Shown here piece after piece: positions 55,872 through 64,000 of a stretch of 64,000 bases of DNA (the stretch's first letter is position 1; every line of letters starts with the position of its first letter). The notes below the pieces were generated by a model. It was not told the origin of the DNA. It worked only from the letters and a program-made list of their open reading frames with translations, and ran no database searches. Source of the stretch: Paracoccaceae bacterium (lineage in GTDB: Bacteria; Pseudomonadota; Alphaproteobacteria; Rhodobacterales; Rhodobacteraceae); contig JAFIEO010000022.1 in assembly GCA_020832445.1 (NCBI GenBank), forward strand, positions 1-64,000, read 5' to 3'. Position numbers and translations under genes: made by a program.

Positions 55872-56762
55872 TCATCCCTGTGTTTGGGCCAATGGCACGG
55901 ACTCGCGGATGATACTGCCTGCGCCGTGATCGGTGAACAATTCCAGCAGGCACGCATTGGGTGCGCGCCCGTCAAGGATGACCACAGCACGCACGCCCCC
56001 GTCAATGGCATCAAGGGCGGTTTGCGTTTTCGGAATCATGCCGCCCGCAATCACGCCCTTTTCGGTCAACTCGCGGACATGCACGGGGCTAAGCTGTGTC
56101 ACCACATCACCGTGCTCGTTCTTCACGCCCGACACATCCGTCAGCAGCAGCAGGCGGTCGGCCTTCAGCGCGGCGGCAATGGCCCCTGCGGCGGTGTCGC
56201 CGTTGATGTTGTATGTCTCGCCCTGCAACCCCATGCCCAGCGGCGCTATGACCGGAATAAACCCGCCCGTGAACAGATGATGCAGCAATTCGGTGTTAAT
56301 GCTTGACGGGCGGCCCACAAGCCCCAGTTCCGGGTCGTCAGGTTCGCAGGTGACCATGCCCCCATCCTTGCCCGACAGCCCGACAGCCTTGCCACCTTCC
56401 AGCTGGATGGCCTGCACAATGCGTTTGTTCACAGACCCTGACAGCACCATTTCAACCACATTCATGGTGGCCGCATCGGTCACACGCTTGCCGCGCACGA
56501 ATTCGGACTGGATGTCCAGCTTTTGCAGCATTTCGTTAATCATCGGGCCGCCACCATGCACGATGACGGGGTTCACGCCGACCTGACGCATCAGCACCAC
56601 ATCGCGCGCGAAAGACGCCATCTCGTCGGCATCGCCCATGGCGTGGCCGCCAAATTTGATGACGACGATTGCGCCGGAATAGCGCTGCAAATACGGTAGG
56701 GCCTCGGACAGGGTCCGGGCGGTGGTAAACCAATCCTGTGTCATGGGGCGTTGCTTCTTCAT
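55872..56762 (-). CDS. argB: Acetylglutamate kinase
   Basis: 296 residues. [13 protein letters not shown] (phosphate/ATP loop), [14 protein letters not shown], and [11 protein letters not shown] with a C-terminal [16 protein letters not shown]-like segment identify ArgB, second step of arginine synthesis. The length and N-terminal extension fit the arginine-inhibited hexameric type, which is inference. It follows engB with a one-base gap and precedes the Fe-S gene. Confidence 0.97.
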   Translation of the reverse strand: MKKQRPMTQDWFTTARTLSEALPYLQRYSGAIVVIKFGGHAMGDADEMASFARDVVLMRQVGVNPVIVHGGGPMINEMLQKLDIQSEFVRGKRVTDAATMNVVEMVLSGSVNKRIVQAIQLEGGKAVGLSGKDGGMVTCEPDDPELGLVGRPSSINTELLHHLFTGGFIPVIAPLGMGLQGETYNINGDTAAGAIAAALKADRLLLLTDVSGVKNEHGDVVTQLSPVHVRELTEKGVIAGGMIPKTQTALDAIDGGVRAVVILDGRAPNACLLELFTDHGAGSIIRESVPLAQTQG

Positions 56763-56763
56763 G

Positions 56764-57417
56764 TTAAGTCAGGTCCGCGATAATCGCGCGCAAAGTGGGA
56801 ATACCGCCCCCCGTCTCGGAGGAGGTCACAATAATCTCCGGATATGCGGCGGGATGTTTAGCAAGCGCGCTGCGCACCTGTTCCAATGTCTGGTCCCGTG
56901 CTGCACTGCCCAGCTTGTCAGCCTTGGTCAGCACCACCTGAAAGGTGACTGCGGAACTGTTCAGAAGTTTCATGATTTCCGCATCGACCGGCTTAACCCC
57001 GTGGCGCATATCCACCAGCAAGAACGCCCGTCGCAATGTAGCCCGCCCCGACAGATAGGCTTTCAGCAAGCGCTGCCAGCGTTCCACAATGGGAATGGGG
57101 GCTTTGGCAAAACCATAGCCGGGCAAATCCACCAGATAATGACTGTCCGCAACGGTGAAATAGTTGATTTCCTGCGTCCGGCCGGGCGTGTTGGACGTGC
57201 GCGCAATCGCCTTGCGCCCCGTCAGCGCATTGATCAGGCTTGATTTGCCCACGTTGGACCGGCCTGCAAAGCACACTTCCATCCTGTCCGCAGGCGGCAG
57301 CCCGTCCATGGCAACCACGCCTTTGAGGAATTCCACCTGACCGGTCATCAGTTTGCGCCCGCGCTCGGCGGCCTCAGGGGTCGGGTCTTCGGAAATGGGA
57401 AAAGGCAGTTGTGTCAT
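56764..57417 (-). CDS. engB: Ribosome biogenesis GTP-binding protein EngB (YsxC/YihA)
   Basis: 217 residues from the ATG at 57417, which overlaps the MOSC stop; the ATG two codons upstream is less likely. P-loop [15 protein letters not shown]3 [12 protein letters not shown]4 LTKADKLG. It is an essential GTPase for 50S assembly. Lies between MOSC and argB. Confidence 0.97.
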   Translation of the reverse strand: MTQLPFPISEDPTPEAAERGRKLMTGQVEFLKGVVAMDGLPPADRMEVCFAGRSNVGKSSLINALTGRKAIARTSNTPGRTQEINYFTVADSHYLVDLPGYGFAKAPIPIVERWQRLLKAYLSGRATLRRAFLLVDMRHGVKPVDAEIMKLLNSSAVTFQVVLTKADKLGSAARDQTLEQVRSALAKHPAAYPEIIVTSSETGGGIPTLRAIIADLT

Positions 57418-58163
57418 GCGCAAAGCTCCGGTGTGTCGCCCGTGCGGATGGTGCCGCCGCGCGTGACAATGGCGTAGACGCCAAAATCTGTGTGGCCATA
57501 GCCTGCGTCCAGTTCCGCAAGCGTATCAACATCGATCCGGCCCGTGGCGCAATCCACCATTGTCGCGCGACACCGGGTGATACGTTCGACAATTTTCAGC
57601 CGCGCGTCACCAATCGCCAGTTCGCGGCCCAGAAGATCAAATTCTTCCCATGGGGCAAGCCCGTCCAACCACAGATTGCCGCGCCAGCGGTCAAGCCCCA
57701 GATCACGACCCAGACGTTTGCCCAGCACACGGTTTGACGCAAGGTTCAGGATGGATACGGATTCGAAATCCGTGTCCGTCATGCCCCGCCCTGCGGTGAC
57801 CAGCCGCACCGGCTGTGCGCGCCCGCCCGCCATCAGCGGCGCAACCCAGTTCAGGAAATCCGCCTGCCCTTGTGCGGTATCTGGCGCAAATGTCAGGGGC
57901 GGGCGTGCCGGATGGGTCAGGGTAATCTGGCCCGTCCCGTCATCCACCTGCGCGGAAATTGCCTGCAATGCGGGGGTTTTCGCGCCGCGCGTGAAATTCA
58001 TGCACGGGTTCCAGCCGTCGCGCAATCTGGCCGCTTCATGGGCCACAGCCCAATGGCGGTCAAAGGGCAGGCAACGCCCCTCGCTCAGGGCGACATGTGC
58101 CAGCTCTTGCCGACCATGCGCCTTGATGGGATGGCGGAAAATATGCGCCAGCCGCCACCCCAT
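57414..58163 (-). CDS. MOSC domain protein
   Basis: 249 residues: an N-terminal beta-barrel domain (MGWRLAHIFRHPIKAHGRQE) and a MOSC domain in the second half (RWRGNLWLDGLAPWEEFDLLG, then RITRCRATMVDCATGRIDVDTL). The conserved cysteine in RITRCRAT matches the C-terminal cysteine of molybdenum-cofactor sulfurases and of the mARC family. Its substrate is unknown. It lies four bases after yidC and overlaps engB, so it is part of the yidC run. Confidence 0.92.
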   Translation of the reverse strand: MGWRLAHIFRHPIKAHGRQELAHVALSEGRCLPFDRHWAVAHEAARLRDGWNPCMNFTRGAKTPALQAISAQVDDGTGQITLTHPARPPLTFAPDTAQGQADFLNWVAPLMAGGRAQPVRLVTAGRGMTDTDFESVSILNLASNRVLGKRLGRDLGLDRWRGNLWLDGLAPWEEFDLLGRELAIGDARLKIVERITRCRATMVDCATGRIDVDTLAELDAGYGHTDFGVYAIVTRGGTIRTGDTPELCA

Positions 58164-58167
58164 GTGC

Positions 58168-59940
58168 CTAGCCCTTCTTCTTCTTTTTCACGCCAATATT
58201 GCCCAGAAGGTCCGGCCTGCTGCCATTCATCGCCATGATGGAATATTGCTGCGTAAAGGTGATAACGTTGTTCGCGATCCAGTAAAGAACCAGACCCGAT
58301 GCGAACCAGCCCAGCATGAACATGAAAATCCACGGCATCCATGTCATCACGGCCTGCTGGATGGGTTCGGTGGGTGTAGGGTTCAGTTTCATCTGCAACC
58401 ACATCGACACACCCAGCAAGATGGGCAGAATACCGATGAACACCATCGCCAGAATGCTTTCGGGGTGCGGTGCCGCCCAAGGCAGCAACCCGAACAGGTT
58501 CATGATGGATGTGGGGTCAGGCGCAGACAGATCGTTGAACACGCCAAACCATTCCGCATGGCGCAAGTCGATCGTGACGAAAATAACCTTGTACAGCGAG
58601 AAGAAGATCGGAATCTGCAACAGGATCGGCAGGCAGCCCGCAGCGGGGTTTACCTTCTTTTCCTTATACAGCTTCATCATTTCCTGCTGCATCATCTGGC
58701 GGTCATCGCCCGCGCGTTCCTTCAGCGCCATCATTTCGGGCTGAAGCTCCTTCATCTTGGCCATGCTGACATAGGATTTCCACGCCAGCGGCAGCAACAC
58801 GGCCTTGATCAGCAGCGTCAGGGTAATGATGGACCACCCCATATTGCCGATGATTCCATTGATGAAATAGAGCGTCGCAAAGATGGGTTTGGTCAGAAAG
58901 AAAAACCAGCCCCAGTCAATCGCGTCAATGAACCGGTCAATCCCCAGTTCACGTTCATAGGCGCGGATGATGCTCCATTCCTTGGCACCGGCAAAGAACA
59001 TCGTCTGGACCTGTTCGCTTTCGCCCGGACCGACAACCAGTGTCGGCAGGTCGGCGCGGGTCTGATAAACATCACGCGACGGGATAAACCGTGACACGGC
59101 TGAAAACGCCTGCCCCGGTTCGGGAATAAGCATCGCCATCCAGTATTTGTCACTGATGCCCAGCCAGCCGTTTTCAGCAACTTCGGTCACACGCGCATTC
59201 GTATTCTCGCGTTCATGAACACGCAGGTCACGAATGGCCTTGTATTTGTCTTCATTCAGCTTGCCATCGGCAACTTCGATGAACCCTTCATGGCTGATGA
59301 AGAAATTTTCCAGATCGGACGGTTCGCCATGGCGCGAAAGCAAGCCATAGGGCGCAACTCGCGCCGTAACATCACCTGCATTTTCAACACCTTGCGTGAT
59401 GGTGAACATGAAATTTTCGTCCACATCATAGCGTTGTGTGAACCGCACGCCCTGATCGTTGGTCCAGGCGAGCATCACCGGCGCGCCCGGTGCAAGGCGC
59501 GTGCCGTCCACCAGTTCCCAGGCAGTGCTGGCACCCGGCACATCATCCCAGCCCATATCACGGCCCGGCCGCCAGCCATGCAGCGCGTAAAACGCCTCGC
59601 GCGAACCTTCGGGGGTCAGCAAATGCACAATGTCGGAATCGGCATCGACCGTTTCACGGTAATCGCGCAATGCCAGATCGTCGATGCGGCCACCACGCAG
59701 GTTGATCGTGCCGACCAGACGCGGGGTATCGATGTCGATACGCGGCAATTCCGGCAGCCCGTCACTGTCAAGCCCTTCGACCATGGCGGGCGCCTGCTCG
59801 CCTTCGGCAAGGGGCAGTTCAGCCACATCGGCGGCGTCCTGCGGCGCGGGTTCGGGCGGTGGGAACATCCACATCCAGACAACCAGCACAAACAGGCTGA
59901 GAGCAAAGGCCAAAAGCAGATTGCGGTTCTGTTCGTCCAT
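58168..59940 (-). CDS. yidC: Membrane protein insertase YidC
   Basis: 590 residues from the ATG at 59940 (MDEQNRNLLLAFALSL). An N-terminal membrane anchor, a large periplasmic beta-rich domain (about 60-340), then five membrane helices carrying LPLAWKSYVSMAKMKELQPE and GCLPILLQIPIFFSLYKVI. It ends with a basic KKKKKG tail. It inserts membrane proteins with or without SecY. It is followed 4 bases later by the MOSC gene. Confidence 0.98.
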   Translation of the reverse strand: MDEQNRNLLLAFALSLFVLVVWMWMFPPPEPAPQDAADVAELPLAEGEQAPAMVEGLDSDGLPELPRIDIDTPRLVGTINLRGGRIDDLALRDYRETVDADSDIVHLLTPEGSREAFYALHGWRPGRDMGWDDVPGASTAWELVDGTRLAPGAPVMLAWTNDQGVRFTQRYDVDENFMFTITQGVENAGDVTARVAPYGLLSRHGEPSDLENFFISHEGFIEVADGKLNEDKYKAIRDLRVHERENTNARVTEVAENGWLGISDKYWMAMLIPEPGQAFSAVSRFIPSRDVYQTRADLPTLVVGPGESEQVQTMFFAGAKEWSIIRAYERELGIDRFIDAIDWGWFFFLTKPIFATLYFINGIIGNMGWSIITLTLLIKAVLLPLAWKSYVSMAKMKELQPEMMALKERAGDDRQMMQQEMMKLYKEKKVNPAAGCLPILLQIPIFFSLYKVIFVTIDLRHAEWFGVFNDLSAPDPTSIMNLFGLLPWAAPHPESILAMVFIGILPILLGVSMWLQMKLNPTPTEPIQQAVMTWMPWIFMFMLGWFASGLVLYWIANNVITFTQQYSIMAMNGSRPDLLGNIGVKKKKKG

Positions 59941-60030
59941 GAAAAGGCCGTTTCCTGTCACATAATGGGTCGCGCCCGGTTCAACAGAAGCACTGGGCAA
60001 AGGTCAAGCGGTTTTCCCTGTTTTATCCTG

Positions 60031-60900
60031 TCACAAGGTCAGATCAGGGGGCGCATTCGGGTCGGGCGGTGGTTTGGCCCCGCGCGCAAGGGCCAGAAAA
60101 TCGAAAAGCTGTGGGTCCGGCATATGCGATGGACGCACATTCATCAAGGCACGGAACATGACATTCCGTCGCCCCGGACTGCGCTTTTCCCATTCATCCA
60201 GCAACGCCTTGACCTGCATGCGTTGCAACCCTTCTTGCGACCCGCACAGATCACAGGGAATGATGGGAAAATTCATGGCCCGCGCAAACCGGTCACAATC
60301 GTCTTCTGGCACAAAAGCAAGTGGGCGGTAGACAAACATATCCCCGTCTTCATTCAGCAGTTTCGGCGGCATGGTCGCCATACGCCCGCCGTGAAACAGG
60401 TTCATGAAAAAGGTTTCCAGCAGATCATCACGGTGATGGCCCAGCACCACAGCGCTGCACCCTTCTTCGCGGGCAATGCGATACAGGTTGCCGCGCCGCA
60501 ACCGCGAACACAGCGCGCAATAGGTGCGCCCTTGCGGCACCTTGTCCACAACAATGGAATAGGTGTCCCTGTATTCGATTCGGTGCGCGATCTGCATCCG
60601 TGTCAGGAATTCGGGCAGCACCGTCGCCGGAAAGTTCGGCTGGCCCTGATCCAGATTGCAGGCCAGAATCTCCACCGGCAACAGCCCGCGCCATTTCAAC
60701 TCGATCAATGCCGCCAGCAATGTGTAGCTGTCTTTTCCGCCCGACAGGCAAACCAGCCAGCGCGCGCCCTGCTCTATCATGCCATACTGCTCGATCACGG
60801 CGCGGGTTTCGCGGATGATGCGCTTTCGCAGCTTGCGAAATTCGGTCGTGTCAGGGGCGCCTTGCAGGATAAGCGGAAGATCAGCAGTTTCGTCAAGCAT
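60031..60900 (-). CDS. ttcA: tRNA 2-thiocytidine(32) synthetase TtcA
   Basis: 289 residues from the ATG at 60900; an ATG four codons upstream (60912) is also possible. PP-loop [12 protein letters not shown] near residue 51-62, then [10 protein letters not shown] and CDLCGSQEG, the two CxxC motifs that hold the catalytic Fe-S cluster, and [16 protein letters not shown]. It lies between yidD and yidC, which are usually closer neighbours; the insertion is seen in several Rhodobacteraceae. Confidence 0.94.
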   Translation of the reverse strand: MLDETADLPLILQGAPDTTEFRKLRKRIIRETRAVIEQYGMIEQGARWLVCLSGGKDSYTLLAALIELKWRGLLPVEILACNLDQGQPNFPATVLPEFLTRMQIAHRIEYRDTYSIVVDKVPQGRTYCALCSRLRRGNLYRIAREEGCSAVVLGHHRDDLLETFFMNLFHGGRMATMPPKLLNEDGDMFVYRPLAFVPEDDCDRFARAMNFPIIPCDLCGSQEGLQRMQVKALLDEWEKRSPGRRNVMFRALMNVRPSHMPDPQLFDFLALARGAKPPPDPNAPPDLTL

Positions 60901-60956
60901 TCGGGGAACCATCCTTGATTATATGCCTATGCCATAAAACCCGGCGCACTGCAAAA

Positions 60957-61211
60957 TCAGCGATGCTGTTTTGCATCATGATCGGCATCCGCGCCCGGCA
61001 CGGGGTCATAGCCCGCCCCCCCCAATGGATGGCACCGCCCGATGCGCCGCATCGTAAGCCACGCGCCCTTGATCGCACCGTGACGTTCCAGCGCTTCCAG
61101 CGCATAGGCAGAACAGGTGGGCTGAAAGCGGCAGCCATGCCCGACCCACGGACTGAACACGACGCGGTAAAACCGCACCGGCAGCGAAAAGACCCATGCC
61201 AGCGGGGTCAT
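60957..61211 (-). CDS. yidD: YidD membrane protein insertion efficiency factor
   Basis: 84 residues. The N-terminal amphipathic segment and the motif [23 protein letters not shown], then [17 protein letters not shown], are diagnostic. It overlaps rnpA by four bases. It assists YidC-dependent insertion. Confidence 0.96.
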   Translation of the reverse strand: MTPLAWVFSLPVRFYRVVFSPWVGHGCRFQPTCSAYALEALERHGAIKGAWLTMRRIGRCHPLGGAGYDPVPGADADHDAKQHR

Positions 61212-61624
61212 TGCCCTGATCCGTGCAGCTTTTGCAATACATGTTCCAGATCAGCGCACATGGCGCCAAAGTCGCGGCTGACCGTCGCATCGGGCCTGCC
61301 GACCAGAACATAATCCCAGCCTGCCTGCCCCTGCCCCGCCATCACAATGCGCGCGATTTCACGCAAACGGCGTTTGGCACGGTTGCGCATAACGGCATTG
61401 CCCACTTTCTTGGAGCAGGTGAACCCAACGCGAAAGGGGCTTTCATCGCCACGCGCACGGGCCTGCACCAGAAATGCAGGACACGGCATGCGTTTGCCTT
61501 TAGCCACGCGCAAGAAATCAGCGCGCCGCTTCAGAATATCGGGTTTTGCATATGATAAAACCGCCGACGCATCCGCAGCGCAGGCGATTTGCCCAGCCAC
61601 ATCTGCTTTCGGCGGTGCCATCAT
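61208..61624 (-). CDS. rnpA: Ribonuclease P protein component
   Basis: 138 residues from the ATG at 61624 (preceded by AAGGGACC); a second ATG follows at once. The RNR motif is in [13 protein letters not shown], with [16 protein letters not shown] and [15 protein letters not shown] ahead of it. It binds the RNase P RNA and aids tRNA 5' processing. It lies 36 bases after rpmH. Confidence 0.97.
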   Translation of the reverse strand: MMAPPKADVAGQIACAADASAVLSYAKPDILKRRADFLRVAKGKRMPCPAFLVQARARGDESPFRVGFTCSKKVGNAVMRNRAKRRLREIARIVMAGQGQAGWDYVLVGRPDATVSRDFGAMCADLEHVLQKLHGSGQ

Positions 61625-61659
61625 GGTCCCTTCCGGCCCGAAACCTCGGGCCCAATACC

Positions 61660-61794
61660 TTAGGCCGACAGTTTCTTGCGGCCCATACGACGACGTGCGT
61701 TCAGAATCTTGCGGCCTGCTTTGGTCGCCATGCGTGCACGGAAACCGTGACGGCGCTTGCGGACCAGATTGCTGGGCTGATAGGTGCGTTTCAT
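61660..61794 (-). CDS. rpmH: 50S ribosomal protein L34
   Basis: 44 residues: [18 protein letters not shown], then [20 protein letters not shown] and KKLSA. Canonical length. First gene of rpmH-rnpA-yidD-ttcA-yidC-MOSC-engB-argB on the minus strand. Confidence 0.98.
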   Translation of the reverse strand: MKRTYQPSNLVRKRRHGFRARMATKAGRKILNARRRMGRKKLSA

Positions 61795-61863
61795 CGCTCC
61801 GTTCCTTCATTCCGGCAACCGCAACCCCTTCGGATTCGGCCACCCATCCAATTACAGACCCGC

Positions 61864-61892
61864 CAGATACGGCCCCAAACCGCGCAAGTCAA
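61864..61892 (-). promoter_or_regulatory. Candidate rpmH promoter
   Basis: On the minus strand TTGACT (61892-61887) and TATCTG (61869-61864) are separated by 17 bases, about 70 bases upstream of the rpmH ATG. Good sigma-70 spacing. Confidence 0.5.
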
Positions 61893-62061
61893 TTCGCAAT
61901 TGCACGGTTTCAAGTTGAATTTGGCAAAAATCACATCGGTCTGTAATATTTGCACGAATATACTCGCGGGCGATCAACCTGTTGTGATCATGCTATCGCG
62001 CACGAAACAATTGCGCCATCTGATACGAAGGTTAAGGACAACACCAACGAAGGATCGCCAC

Positions 62062-62796
62062 GTGAGCAACTCTGCCCCATTGCCGTCGTCACGATGGCGC
62101 CAGCGCCTGCCACTTTTGCTTATCGTCTGTATCGCAATCATCGGCGCAATCCTGCTGCGCGATTATCTGGGGTTCGACGCGCTGCGCGACAACCGCGACG
62201 CTTTGGTGGGGTTTCGTGATGCGCATTACACGCTGACGGCTGCGATATTTGTCGTGGCCTATATCGCAATCGTTGCGTTTTCGCTGCCCGGCGCGACGGC
62301 TGCCACCCTGACGGGGGGCTTTTTGTTCGGGCTGTTTCCGGGTGCGCTGTTCAATGTCATGGCTGCGACAATCGGGGCTGTGCTAATATTTCTGGCCGTG
62401 CGCGCAGGGTTCGGGCGTGCCATGGCCGCAAAAATTGATGCCAGTGACGGGCGGATGAAACGCCTGACATCCGCCATCCGTGAAAATGAAGCGCCTGTGC
62501 TGTTTTCCCTGCGGCTTATGCCGGTGCTGCCGTTTTTTGTCATGAATGTCATTCCTGCCCTGATCGGCGTGCGCCTGTCTGTCTTTGCGGCCACGACCTT
62601 CTTTGGCATATTGCCGGGGGGCTTTGTCTACACATGGGTTGGCGCCGGTCTGGGCGAAGTGTTTGCCCGCGATGAAACGCCGAATATGGGAATCATCTTC
62701 GAACCCCACATCCTTGGCCCGCTGCTGGCGCTGGCGGCACTTTCCGCGTTACCTGTTGTCATTAAAGCGCTGCGCAAAAAGGAAGCCCCGTTATGA
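62062..62796 (+). CDS. VTT (TVP38/TMEM64/DedA-type) membrane protein
   Basis: 244 residues from a GTG at 62062 with AAGGA eight bases upstream. About six hydrophobic segments; the family core is FSLPGATAATLTGGFLFGLFPGALFN, then LFSLRLMPVLPFFVMNVIPALIGV. Function of the family is unclear; it relates to lipid scrambling or small-molecule transport. It overlaps the oxidoreductase gene by four bases (ATGA), a pairing seen elsewhere with mercuric-reductase-like proteins. In-frame codons upstream of 62062 do not look coding. Confidence 0.9.
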   Translation: MSNSAPLPSSRWRQRLPLLLIVCIAIIGAILLRDYLGFDALRDNRDALVGFRDAHYTLTAAIFVVAYIAIVAFSLPGATAATLTGGFLFGLFPGALFNVMAATIGAVLIFLAVRAGFGRAMAAKIDASDGRMKRLTSAIRENEAPVLFSLRLMPVLPFFVMNVIPALIGVRLSVFAATTFFGILPGGFVYTWVGAGLGEVFARDETPNMGIIFEPHILGPLLALAALSALPVVIKALRKKEAPL

Positions 62797-64000
62797 ACGA
62801 TCTGACCACCGACATTTGTATCATCGGCGCAGGGTCCGGCGGGCTGTCCGTGGCCGCAGGGGCTGTGCAGATGGGCGCGCGCGTTATCCTGATCGAAGGC
62901 CATAAAATGGGTGGGGATTGCCTGAATTATGGCTGTGTCCCGTCCAAGGCGCTGCTGGCACAGGCCAAGGCCGCCAAGGCCCGCGGGGGCGCAAAACCGC
63001 AGGATTTCCGCGCAGCGATGGACCATGTGAATGCCACCATCGCCAGGATTGAACCGCATGATTCTGTTGACCGGTTCGAAGGGCTGGGCGTGCAGGTCAT
63101 TCAAGGCTACGCGCAGTTTACCACCCCCCACACGGTCAACGTGAACGGCACCACCATCCGTGCGCGCCGTTTCGTCATTGCCACCGGATCAAGCCCGCTG
63201 GTGCCCCCGATCCCCGGTCTGGACAGCGTGCCGTTTATGACCAATGAAACCCTGTTCACGCAACACGATTGCCCCGGCCACCTGCTGATTATCGGTGCAG
63301 GGCCAATCGGGCTGGAAATGGCGCAGGCCCATCGCAGGCTTGGCGCAAGGGTCACCGTGATTGAAGGCGCATCCGCGCTGGGGCGCGAAGACTCCGACGC
63401 GGCAGAAACTGTCGTCGCACAGTTGCGCCATGAAGGCGTTGAAATCATCGAACACGCGCAGGTCGAGAAGGTTTCAGGCCGCGTCGGCGCAATAGAGGTG
63501 CAGGTCAAGGGCGGCACCATATTCGCAGGCACGCATCTGCTAGTAGCCGTCGGGCGCAAACCCAATCTGGAGCGTTTGAATCTGGATGCAGCAGGCATTG
63601 CCCATGACCGCAACGGCATCAAGGTGGGGGCCGATCTGCGCAGCAAGAACCGCCGCGTCTTTGCCATTGGCGATGTGGCGGGGCATGGGCAATTTACCCA
63701 TCTGGCGGGCTATCACGCGGGCCTTGTTATCCGGTCCATCCTGTTTTCCCTGCCGGTCAGGGCGCGGCACGACCATATCCCGCGCGTCACCTATACCGAC
63801 CCCGAACTGGCCCAGATTGGCCTGACCGAAGTGCAGGCCCGCCAGAAATATGGCGGACAACTTAGCGTGCAGCGCATCGGGTATGACCAGATTGACCGCG
63901 CGCAGGCCGACGGGCGCACCGACGGGTTCATCAAGCTGATGGTCGCGCGCGGGCGGCCTGTTGGTGTCACGCTGGCAGGCGCGCAAGCGGGCGAGTTGAT
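62793..64000 (+). CDS. Pyridine nucleotide-disulfide oxidoreductase (mercuric reductase/LPD-like), 3' end beyond the window
   Basis: 402 residues visible; the dimerisation domain is cut by the right edge. FAD loop GAGSGGLSVAAGA at 12-24, redox-active Cys43 and Cys48 (GDCLNYGCVPSK), NAD loop in IIGAGPIGLEMAQAHRRLGA, and the FAD-ribityl motif FAIGDVAGHGQFTHLAGYHAG. It resembles the dihydrolipoamide dehydrogenase/mercuric reductase family; no N-terminal metal-binding domain or mer genes occur. Substrate unknown. Coupled translation with the VTT gene suggests a joint role in membrane redox or detoxification. Confidence 0.9.
   Translation, partial: MNDLTTDICIIGAGSGGLSVAAGAVQMGARVILIEGHKMGGDCLNYGCVPSKALLAQAKAAKARGGAKPQDFRAAMDHVNATIARIEPHDSVDRFEGLGVQVIQGYAQFTTPHTVNVNGTTIRARRFVIATGSSPLVPPIPGLDSVPFMTNETLFTQHDCPGHLLIIGAGPIGLEMAQAHRRLGARVTVIEGASALGREDSDAAETVVAQLRHEGVEIIEHAQVEKVSGRVGAIEVQVKGGTIFAGTHLLVAVGRKPNLERLNLDAAGIAHDRNGIKVGADLRSKNRRVFAIGDVAGHGQFTHLAGYHAGLVIRSILFSLPVRARHDHIPRVTYTDPELAQIGLTEVQARQKYGGQLSVQRIGYDQIDRAQADGRTDGFIKLMVARGRPVGVTLAGAQAGEL

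Noticed and set aside
62793-64000. Naming the flavoenzyme merA
   Set aside because: There is no N-terminal metal-binding domain, no mer operon gene beside it, and the C-terminus that would carry the vicinal cysteines lies outside the window.

Overview
The window looks like a stretch of chromosome from an alphaproteobacterium of the Rhodobacteraceae (order Rhodobacterales). The evidence is the moderately high GC content, the runs rpmH-rnpA-yidD-ttcA-yidC-MOSC-engB-argB and rplO-secY-adk-rpsM-rpsK-rpoA-rplQ, the pairing of a UPF0262 gene with a low-molecular-weight phosphatase, a short RNase E/G between maf and yacG, an ATP12-family chaperone, an NDUFS4-like complex I subunit and a SqrR/BigR-type regulator. 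The genus cannot be fixed from the sequence alone. Nearly all of it is ordinary core genome: about 65 protein genes and three tRNAs (Phe, Leu, Val), with no insertion sequence, prophage, CRISPR array or rRNA operon.

Layout. 0.1-7.2 kb (mostly minus strand): tRNA-Phe, yacG, RNase E/G, maf, infA, a nitrilase/GNAT/SnoaL cluster, the phosphatase-UPF0262 pair, a SqrR-like repressor, and rplI-rpsR-rpsF. 7.4-14.5 kb: bioY, repeat copy A, a DUF1284 gene coupled to purF, cvpA, radA, a cation diffusion facilitator and a LysR regulator. 14.5-20.8 kb: gcdH divergent from the LysR gene, a GntR regulator with a class III aminotransferase behind a perfect palindrome, tRNA-Leu, a DUF3047 protein, and two overlapping SDR genes. 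20.8-30 kb: repeat copy B, gltB-gltD, uppP, ubiG and a proline iminopeptidase. 30-35.5 kb: the rimP-nusA-ylxR-infB operon. 35.6-43.7 kb: flavin reductase, rpmJ, tRNA-Val, N-formylglutamate amidohydrolase, repeat copy C, a Na+/H+ antiporter fused to a cyclic-nucleotide-binding domain, 3-hydroxybutyryl-CoA dehydrogenase, a small unknown gene, a glycosyltransferase and the NDUFS4-like subunit. 44-49.4 kb: the distal ribosomal/secY/rpoA cluster. 49.4-54.7 kb: a DegP-type protease, rarA, an RluC-type pseudouridine synthase, a HAD phosphatase and ATP12. 54.7-61.9 kb (minus strand): a SixA-like phosphatase, a small Fe-S protein, argB, engB, MOSC, yidC, ttcA, yidD, rnpA and rpmH. 62-64 kb: a VTT-domain membrane protein overlapping a pyridine-nucleotide disulfide oxidoreductase that runs off the edge.

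Functional themes are translation and RNA handling (ribosomal proteins, IF-1, IF-2, NusA, RimP, RNase P protein, TtcA, RluC), membrane protein biogenesis (SecY, YidC, YidD), nitrogen assimilation (GltBD, ArgB, PurF) and acyl-CoA catabolism (GcdH, 3-hydroxybutyryl-CoA dehydrogenase).

The least explained signal is a dispersed element of about 200 bases present three times (near 8.2, 20.9 and 38.0 kb). Each copy sits between convergent genes, and each carries a long inverted repeat, perfect over 19 bp in copy B. Other points worth a second look are strong hairpins without U-tracts in three spacers of the ribosomal cluster, a promoter-plus-terminator arrangement ahead of rimP, several palindromes next to regulator genes, and an isolated SqrR-like thiol sensor. 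I saw no clear new multi-gene system.
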